From positions 2,418,001 to 2,482,000 of the forward strand of contig NZ_CP138200.1 in NCBI RefSeq assembly GCF_050859025.1: DNA of 64,000 nt, given 5' to 3'. The notes under the pieces were generated by a model. The model was not told where the DNA came from. It searched no databases and worked only from the letters and a program-made list of their open reading frames with translations. Source of the stretch: Wukongibacter sp050859025 (GTDB taxonomy: Bacteria > Bacillota > Clostridia > Peptostreptococcales > Caminicellaceae). Numbering within the stretch: the first letter of the stretch is position 1; every line of letters begins with the position of its first letter. Shown here piece after piece: positions 59,088 to 64,000 of this stretch. The position numbers and the translations under genes were made by a program.

Positions 59088-60176
59088 ATGGATAAAGAAA
59101 CTATTTCAGATAAGCAAGCCATATCCATAATGATCTTGTTCCTATCAGGCTCTACTTCAATTTTCGTTACTGGATTAGATGCCAAAAAAGACTTGTGGAT
59201 ATCAATTATTGTAGCAATATTTATGGTTTTTCCTATGATAGCTATATTTGCTCGGCTTCATTATCTTTTTCCAAATAAAGATATATTTGACATTATTGAA
59301 AAATGCTTTGGAAAATTTTTAGGAAAAGGTATAATAATAATATTTACTTGGTATAGCTTTTACTGGGCTGCCGATGTACTAAATAATTATGGTCTATTTA
59401 TTGAATCCGTTAGTCTGACTTATACTCCGAGAATAGTATCAATTTTATTTTTAGCATTCTTATGTTCTTGGAGTATGTATATAGGGATTGAAGTTCTAGG
59501 AAGATGTGCAAAAGTGCTAGCGATAGTTGCTATTATAAGCATCTTTTTGACTGTAATATTATTGATTCCACAGATGAATATAAATAACCTCCGACCCCTG
59601 TTAGGAGAAGGGGTTAAACCAGTGATTAAGGGAGCATATAGTGTATTTACACAGCCTTTTGTTCAGACAGTAGCCTTTACTATGGCCTTTTCTAGCTTTA
59701 GAAGGAGAAAATCCTCTTACAAAATCTATTTTATGGGTCTATTGCTAGGAGCTATGGTTACATTAATAATTTCTGGAACTAATCTTTTGATAATCGGAAT
59801 AAATGAAGCAACTACTTCATTTTATCCTTCCTATACAACAGTTTCAAGAATGGATATCGGAGATCTTTTACAAAGACTAGAAGTAATAATAGCTATAGTA
59901 TTTGTACTAGGAGGATTTATTAAAATTAGCATATTATTATTGTGTACATGTAAAGGTATAACAAAGTTATTTGGATTTCAAGATTATAGATTTATGGTTT
60001 GGGTGATAACATTATTGGTAATTAACTTATCATATTTCCAATATGAAAATGTTATGCACTATTTCGTCTTTAATACGAAGGTATGGCCTTACTATTTTTT
60101 CCCATTTCAAATAGCTTTACCAATTCTTATATGGATTACTGCGGAGATTAAGATAAAGCAGTGTCGGAAAAGATAA
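59088..60176 (+). CDS. Spore germination permease, GerAB type
   Basis: A 362-residue membrane protein of the APC-like GerAB/GerKB family with ten predicted helices. Typical N-terminus: ETISDKQAISIMILFLSGST. It also has FDIIEKCFGKFLGKGIIIIF, ARLHYLFPNKDIFDI and VFTQPFVQTVAFTMAFSSF. It is the B subunit of a germinant receptor, but no gerAA or gerAC gene is adjacent, so it is an orphan subunit or an independent permease. The ATG 59088 follows GGGAGGAAG; the frame extends to 59073. Confidence 0.88.
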   Translation: MDKETISDKQAISIMILFLSGSTSIFVTGLDAKKDLWISIIVAIFMVFPMIAIFARLHYLFPNKDIFDIIEKCFGKFLGKGIIIIFTWYSFYWAADVLNNYGLFIESVSLTYTPRIVSILFLAFLCSWSMYIGIEVLGRCAKVLAIVAIISIFLTVILLIPQMNINNLRPLLGEGVKPVIKGAYSVFTQPFVQTVAFTMAFSSFRRRKSSYKIYFMGLLLGAMVTLIISGTNLLIIGINEATTSFYPSYTTVSRMDIGDLLQRLEVIIAIVFVLGGFIKISILLLCTCKGITKLFGFQDYRFMVWVITLLVINLSYFQYENVMHYFVFNTKVWPYYFFPFQIALPILIWITAEIKIKQCRKR

Positions 60177-60366
60177 AACTGATGTTATTAAGCGGATTTA
60201 TTCAAGAAAAATTAGAAGGAAATACTACTAAAAAAGAAAAGACCATAAAAAGCATGGCAAATTCAGAAAAATTTTGTTTTTGACATGTTTTTTTAATTCT
60301 TACAGAGATTATTTCTCAAAGCAAATCTAATCAAAACGAACACACTGGATGATTTTGAGCTGCTAT

Positions 60367-60463
60367 TATAGGGATTCAAGTAGAGACTTTAATTTATAAA
60401 TGTACAAAACTCCCAGAAACACTGAGTATTTGTACATGTATAAATTAAGTGCTACTATCTATA
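60367..60463 (+). repeat. Family A hairpin element, copy A-13 (subtype A2)
   Basis: Starts TATAGGGATTCAAGTAGAGA and ends TGCTACTATCTATA. Arms AATTTATAAATGTACAAAAC and TTTGTACATGTATAAATTAA, loop CCCAGAAACACTGAG. The right end has diverged. It lies ~195 bases upstream of lemA. The rest of 60177-60657 is AT-rich without an ORF; a weak hairpin (CATGGCAAA/TTTGACATG, then a T run) near 60250-60293 may end the GerAB transcript. Confidence 0.85.
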
Positions 60464-60657
60464 GAGTAAGCAAGAATTAGCTTTATAATTACCAAATTTT
60501 ATAAGTTTAATGTAGATGTGCTAGAAATGTAAATTGATGAATAGATTAATGAATACGATATTGTAAATACTAATAGAGATAAGAACCCTATATAATAAGA
60601 AATTTAATGGAAAATACAGATATCTAGAAAATCTAATAATACATAAGGAGGTAAAAT

Positions 60658-61221
60658 ATGAGTAGAGCTTTGATAGTAGTTATTGCGATAGTTGCAATAA
60701 TTGGAATAGCTGGTATGTGGGTTGTAGGAATCTATAATGGAATGATAACTATGTCTGAAAATGTAGATGCACAGTGGGCTGTTGTTGAAAGTAAGCTTCA
60801 AAGGAGATATGATCTTATTCCAAATCTAGTGAACTCAGTTAAGGGAATAATGACTCAGGAGCAAGAAGTGTTTAAAAATATTGCTGATGCGAGGGCTAAA
60901 CTGGCGGGTGCTTCTACTACAACAGAAGAGGTTAATGCTTCAAGTGAGTTAGAGGGTGCATTAAGCAGATTATTAGTTGTTATGGAAAATTATCCAGAGC
61001 TTAGGTCTGTAGAAAGTGTAAATAATCTTATGGACGAATTGGCAGGAACAGAAAATAGAATATCAGTTGAAAGAGATAGATATAATATGGCAGTTAAAGA
61101 GTATAATAGCTCTATAAAACGATTTCCAAGAAATTTATTGGCTGGAATGCTTGGTTTTGCAGATAAACCATACTTTGAGGCTACAGAGGGAGCCGAAACT
61201 GCTCCAGAAGTCCAGTTATAA
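60658..61221 (+). CDS. lemA: LemA family protein
   Basis: A 187-residue protein with a single N-terminal membrane helix (ALIVVIAIVAIIGIAGMWVV) and the long helical LemA domain: YNGMITMSENVDAQWAVVESKLQRRYDLIPNLV, then VKGIMTQEQEVFKNIADARAKL, ENYPELRSVESVNNLMDELAGTENRI and a C-terminal GFADKPYFEA. LemA proteins are membrane anchored with unknown biochemical role. A TPM-domain gene follows within 36 bases; this pairing is common in bacteria. AAGGAGG precedes ATG. Confidence 0.95.
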   Translation: MSRALIVVIAIVAIIGIAGMWVVGIYNGMITMSENVDAQWAVVESKLQRRYDLIPNLVNSVKGIMTQEQEVFKNIADARAKLAGASTTTEEVNASSELEGALSRLLVVMENYPELRSVESVNNLMDELAGTENRISVERDRYNMAVKEYNSSIKRFPRNLLAGMLGFADKPYFEATEGAETAPEVQL

Positions 61222-61256
61222 TTAATATGTCCTAGTGCCGACTAAAGGGTGATTTT

Positions 61257-62039
61257 ATGGCAAAGAAGAAAAAGGCATTGTGTGTATTAACACTAATAGC
61301 TATATTACTATGCTCCATTTTAAGCTTTGCTCAGCCGAAGCTGCCTGATCCAACTATGGAATTTTATGTTGCAGATTATGCTGGAGTTCTGTCACAAGAT
61401 GTAAAGAATATAATAATAGGTATAAACAAAAATTATGAAAAAACCCATGAGGCTCCTCAAGTTGTAGTTGTTACTGTTTCAGATTTACAGGGAATGGATG
61501 TAGTTAGCTATGGAGTTGAGCTTTTTGAAAAATGGAAAATAGGTAATAAGGAGTATGATAACGGTATATTATTACTGCTAAGTACTGAAGAAAGAAGGGT
61601 TAGGATTGAAGTCGGATATGGCCTTGAAGGAGCTATAACTGACAGCAAGGCAGGAGATATATTGGATAGTGTGATTCCGCAATTATCCGAGGGAAATTAT
61701 TCAGAAGGTCTTTTAAATGCTTTTTATCAGATAGTCAAAGAGGTAAATAGCGAATATGGCTATGATGATTCTTCTATAATGGAAAAATTTCAAGAATATA
61801 ATTTCAATCCTAATACAAATAGAAATACAAGCACACCGCTTTTTACAATAAATAAGATTATTATAGCTGTTGTTGTGATGCTTTTAATATGGCTTGATAG
61901 TAGATTTTTAGGAGGTTTTATATTTAGAACCATTTTATGGATACTTTTCTTTGGTAGAGGCGGAGGCCGAGGTGGTGGCGGCGGAAGCTTTGGAGGTGGT
62001 GGACGTTCTGGAGGCGGAGGTGCCGATAGAGGGTTTTAG
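61257..62039 (+). CDS. TPM-domain (YgcG-like) membrane protein
   Basis: A 260-residue protein. A signal peptide (VLTLIAILLCSILSFAQP) is followed by a TPM domain (YVADYAGVLSQDVKNIIIGI, VVVVTVSDLQGMDVVSYGVE, NGILLLLSTEERRVRIEVGYGLEG, DSKAGDILDSVIPQL), a membrane helix (IIIAVVVMLLIWLD) and a Gly/Ser-rich tail with GGGGSFGGGGRSGGGGADRG-like repeats. Proteins of this type are implicated in photosystem repair in plants and unknown envelope functions in bacteria. It is cotranscribed with lemA. Confidence 0.92.
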   Translation: MAKKKKALCVLTLIAILLCSILSFAQPKLPDPTMEFYVADYAGVLSQDVKNIIIGINKNYEKTHEAPQVVVVTVSDLQGMDVVSYGVELFEKWKIGNKEYDNGILLLLSTEERRVRIEVGYGLEGAITDSKAGDILDSVIPQLSEGNYSEGLLNAFYQIVKEVNSEYGYDDSSIMEKFQEYNFNPNTNRNTSTPLFTINKIIIAVVVMLLIWLDSRFLGGFIFRTILWILFFGRGGGRGGGGGSFGGGGRSGGGGADRGF

Positions 62040-62074
62040 TAAAGTACAAGATGGAAGGGAGAAATTTCAAAGCA

Positions 62075-62103
62075 TTGACATTAAGTATTAAGGGTGCTAT
62101 AAT
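62075..62103 (+). promoter_or_regulatory. Promoter of the cobalamin riboswitch
   Basis: TTGACA (62075-62080) and TATAAT (62098-62103), both perfect consensus, are 17 bases apart. Transcription would start near 62110, about 25 bases before the aptamer. Confidence 0.9.
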
Positions 62104-62133
62104 TTCATTGAATCATTTCAACAACTAAATATT

Positions 62134-62290
62134 ACTATTGGTGCAATGTTTGCATTGATTAAAAGGGAAGTTGGTGAAAATCCAACACGGTCCCGCCACT
62201 GTAAAAGTTAGTAAGCCTCGTAACCACTGTGCATTTGCATGGGAAGGGAGGGTTTATGTAAATACTTGAGTCAGGAGACCTGCCAATAGT
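62134..62290 (+). promoter_or_regulatory. Cobalamin (B12) riboswitch
   Basis: Closing stem P1 ACTATTGG (62134-62141)/CCAATAGT (62283-62290) is perfect. Conserved parts are present in order: GGGAAGTTGGTGAAAATCC, GGTCCCGCCACTGTAA, GGGAAGGGAGG, and the B12 box GAGTCAGGAGACCTGCC at the 3' end. This matches the adenosylcobalamin-type class. A terminator lies ~110 bases downstream at 62399, indicating transcriptional control. The gene it controls is not evident (see findings). Confidence 0.93.
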
Positions 62291-62424
62291 AAAGGCGCTG
62301 TTATTGCTCACGAGGATGGGGAGGTGTTATACTGATTGAAGAAATTCTTCGATTTGTTTATAATGTCCTTTTAATTTATAAAGGATTTTCATTGAGATAA
62401 CTAGCGGAAATGCTAGTTTTTTTT
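62291..62424 (+). terminator. Riboswitch expression platform and terminator
   Basis: After the aptamer comes GCTCACGAGGATGGGGAGGT and a TTG that would open only 12 codons (MKKFFDLFIMSF). A strong terminator AACTAGC/GCTAGTT (62399-62418) follows, with a run of eight T. Alternative pairing between the B12 region and this hairpin is not obvious by eye. The mini-ORF may be the stub of a lost gene. Confidence 0.6.
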
Positions 62425-62529
62425 GTTGAGTTCATTTCTATTAGAAAATTTGACTAAGACAAATGGATTCGATGCCCCTGAGTTTTTACTAGCAGGAGGT
62501 ATGATTGGATAAAAAATAAAGGAGAAAGT

Positions 62530-62871
62530 ATGAGAATAAAACAGCTATATTCAAGTCTAAATGTATTGTATTTAAAAATGTTCCAGTATGGAAAATATAT
62601 AAAAAAAGAGTTAGTAAATGATATTTTAGATCGAATAGATGAAGATTCAGATTGGCTTCAAAAAAAATATGGTAAAGAATATGATTTATCATCAATATCG
62701 CTAAAGGAAATGTTTTCATTGAGTATGGTTAACTCTAAATTTAATCATAGTTCAAGCATCGCAATCATAAAAGATCAGTTGATGTGTGATCTATATGAAT
62801 TAAATCGTGTAAGAAAAGATGTTTTTAAAAATTCTTACTATATAGAACGCACTTATAAATCTACATTTTGA
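62530..62871 (+). CDS. Hypothetical protein, 113 residues, 3' end inside a repeat
   Basis: AAAGGAGAAAGT before ATG is a good ribosome binding site. The protein starts MRIKQLYSSLNVLYLKMFQY and is hydrophilic with helices; I do not recognise a family. The last ~11 codons (YYIERTYKSTF) and the stop lie within family B copy B-5, so the coding region was probably truncated or its 3' end replaced by the insertion. It lies downstream of a cobalamin riboswitch and its terminator, but nothing in the sequence suggests a B12 function. Confidence 0.5.
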   Translation: MRIKQLYSSLNVLYLKMFQYGKYIKKELVNDILDRIDEDSDWLQKKYGKEYDLSSISLKEMFSLSMVNSKFNHSSSIAIIKDQLMCDLYELNRVRKDVFKNSYYIERTYKSTF

Positions 62872-62942
62872 TTTTTTGAATAGCCAACGTTTCAAGGCTT
62901 TTCAAGGAATCAAAATGTAAAAGATTTATTGCGATTTCTATA
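62841..62942 (-). repeat. Family B hairpin element, copy B-5 (reverse, well preserved)
   Basis: Starts TATAGAACGCACTTATAAAT and ends TTATTGCGATTTCTATA. It matches the reverse complement of B-4 (17499-17600) at all but about three positions. It contains the last codons and stop of the hypothetical gene upstream. Confidence 0.92.
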
Positions 62943-63021
62943 TATTTAATAATAGAATTTTTTATAGTGACATTTGCTATTTTTTTACATATACTGAATT
63001 TTAAGGGGAAGTATAATGTAA

Positions 63022-63267
63022 ATGTATTATAGCCCATATTATTATGAAATGTTACTCATAAGATATCAAGAATGGCTTATGTATTGCTAGAAACAATACA
63101 ATATACTATCAGAAAAGTGTAAAGAGGCAGAAGAGTTACCTCCTTATGCCTATTTAACGGAGGAAGAGCTTGAAAAGGTAGAGGAATTAGAAGAATATTT
63201 TAAAAACAAATATTACCTAATTGCTTTTGAAAATATAATGAGAAGCTTTATGTTTAGCTATGTATAA
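63022..63267 (+). pseudogene. Small Tyr-rich gene with in-frame TAG
   Basis: An 81-codon frame from ATG 63022, with AAGGGGAAG upstream, to TAA at 63265. It reads MYYSPYYYEMLLIRYQEWLM, then TAG at 63088-63090, then an acidic helical region (KCKEAEELPPYAYLTEEELE) and IAFENIMRSFMFSYV. Both parts share one frame and look like one protein, so a nonsense mutation is the simplest explanation. Family not recognised. A downstream restart is also possible. Confidence 0.45.
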
Positions 63268-63281
63268 TACAGTAGTTTTTT

Positions 63282-63315
63282 AACAAACTCTCGGCAGAAA
63301 TGGTGAGGGTTTGTT
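63282..63315. terminator. Hairpin between the small Tyr-rich ORF and the ABC ATPase gene
   Basis: AACAAACTCTC pairs with GAGGGTTTGTT over 11 bp with one G-U. It sits between convergent genes. Neither side has a full T run directly after the stem, so termination is plausible rather than certain. Confidence 0.5.
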
Positions 63316-63332
63316 ATTTATTATAGATATAA

Positions 63333-64000
63333 TTATTTTGTAATAGGAATAATATGGGGTTTACCTGTCACGGGATTTGTAATCATACAGATATCTATAG
63401 AATATACATTCTTAATGTTCTCTTTGGTAACAACTTTTTCTGGCGAACCTTCAGCAACAATATGTCCCTTATTTATAAGTATTAAATAGTCACTATATTG
63501 AATAGCAAGATTTAAATCATGTAGTACTGCAATAACAGTAAAATTTTTTGTGGTACATAACTCCTTTGTGATATTTAGTACTTCAACCTGATGATGTATA
63601 TCTAGATGTGAAATCGGTTCATCTAAAACTAAGATATTTGATTGTTGAGCCAATGCTCTAGAAATAATAACTCTTTGCCGTTCTCCGCCGCTTAGGCTGT
63701 TAATGTTTCTATCCTTTAAATGCCAAGTACTAGTCATTTCCATTGCTTGTTTTGCAATTTCAAAATCATTTTCCTTTTCTGCTTGAAATCTTTTTATATA
63801 GGGCGATCTTCCCATCAAAACTATATCCATTACAGAAAAATCGTAATCTACTGTTGTATTTTGTGGAACTGAGGCTATTTTTTTTGATAATTCTCGATAA
63901 TTTAATTTAGTAATATCTTCATTTTCAATATGAATTGTATTTTGCTTAGGTGGTAATATCTTTAAAATTCCTTTTAAAAAGGTACTTTTACCAGAGCCAT
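63333..64000 (-). CDS. ABC transporter ATP-binding protein, FecE/BtuD/FhuC type (partial)
   Basis: The N-terminus lies beyond the right edge. The visible ~222 residues begin inside Walker A (GSGKSTFLKGILKILPP) and include the Q-loop (IASVPQNTTVDYDFSVMDIV), MGRSPYIKRF, signature LSGGERQRVIISRALAQ, Walker B ILVLDEPISHLD, the H-loop AVLHDLNLAIQYSDYLI and the tail GSPEKVVTKENIKNVY. This pattern is that of ATPases for iron-siderophore or cobalamin import. Apparent ORFs starting at 63830 are internal starts. The presence of a B12 riboswitch 1 kb away on the other strand hints at cobalamin, but siderophore or heme uptake is equally possible. Confidence 0.9.
   Translation of the reverse strand, partial: GSGKSTFLKGILKILPPKQNTIHIENEDITKLNYRELSKKIASVPQNTTVDYDFSVMDIVLMGRSPYIKRFQAEKENDFEIAKQAMEMTSTWHLKDRNINSLSGGERQRVIISRALAQQSNILVLDEPISHLDIHHQVEVLNITKELCTTKNFTVIAVLHDLNLAIQYSDYLILINKGHIVAEGSPEKVVTKENIKNVYSIDICMITNPVTGKPHIIPITK

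Noticed and set aside
371..60463. The dispersed hairpins as a CRISPR array or attC-type integron cassette sites
   Set aside because: Copies are scattered, lack regular spacers and direct-repeat order, and occur in both orientations at unrelated genes.
62448..62514. A coding-like stretch ending APEFLLAGGMIG followed by TAA, possibly the tail of a lost B12 gene
   Set aside because: The underlying DNA resembles intergenic sequence at 31801 and 60323 (family C), so the protein-like look is probably chance.
63088..63090. In-frame TAG read as pyrrolysine
   Set aside because: No methylamine methyltransferase context and no pyl genes in the window; a nonsense mutation is simpler.

Overview
This window is an AT-rich stretch of a chromosome from an anaerobic, endospore-forming, low-GC Firmicute, most likely a member of the Clostridia or Tissierellia. 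The evidence is a GerAB-type germinant permease, a sporulation-type D,D-carboxypeptidase, a GerMN-domain protein, a fragment of a CotA-like multicopper oxidase, strong AGGAGG ribosome binding sites, and a selenocysteine pathway that includes a selenoprotein SelD. I saw no tRNA, rRNA, CRISPR array, phage or transposase gene.

Layout. 1-6.1 kb: end of a YheO-like regulator, ridA, a D,D-carboxypeptidase, a ComEA-like protein, selD with an in-frame UGA, and an alanine/glycine:cation symporter. 6.8-13.2 kb: selA-selB, an OmpR-type two-component system and a GerMN protein. 13.3-18.6 kb: an amino-sugar PTS locus with a GlcT-like antiterminator, NagE-type EIICB, EIIA, HPr and nagB; both glcT and nagE are preceded by RAT-like antiterminator/terminator leaders. 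18.7-23.5 kb: a multicopper oxidase remnant, a LUD protein, an SLC13-like permease and an S9 peptidase. 23.6-30.0 kb: a likely drug-response block of AraC-GyrI regulator, TrmO-like/UvrA-like fusion, MarR and MATE pump. 30.4-37.9 kb: LarA-type racemase and a full ribose operon rbsRKDACB with LacI-type operators. 38.1-48.2 kb: a soluble chemoreceptor fused to a glycine-betaine-binding-like domain, an adenine riboswitch in front of adenosine deaminase, two short Cys-rich proteins, a VOC protein, a DEAD-box helicase, an ABC-F protein, a lipoprotein and a DUF4230 protein. 48.3-57.3 kb: a complete autoinducer-2 (Lsr) import and processing locus, split into two divergent arms, with a cupin gene and no LsrG. 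57.5-64.0 kb: a decayed gene, an M23 peptidase, a GerAB permease, LemA and TPM proteins, a cobalamin riboswitch with no obvious B12 gene behind it, two small uncertain ORFs and a truncated FecE/BtuD-type ATPase.

The most unusual feature is not a gene. At least 18 copies of two related ~100-bp hairpin elements (called family A and family B here) are scattered through the intergenic regions. Each is a near-complete palindrome bounded by TATAGA/TCTATA-like ends. Copies sit head to tail sharing a TATA, one is internally deleted, one looks chimeric, and two family B copies about 45 kb apart differ at only about three positions. Nine of the 13 family A copies sit just upstream of a gene. They look like a non-autonomous mobile element (MITE-like) that tends to land in, or survive in, leader regions, where it would place a long hairpin in the mRNA or next to the promoter.

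RNA-level control is prominent: two RAT leaders, an adenine riboswitch, a cobalamin riboswitch and a SECIS-like hairpin. All functional names rest on motif and context recognition by eye; no database search was run.
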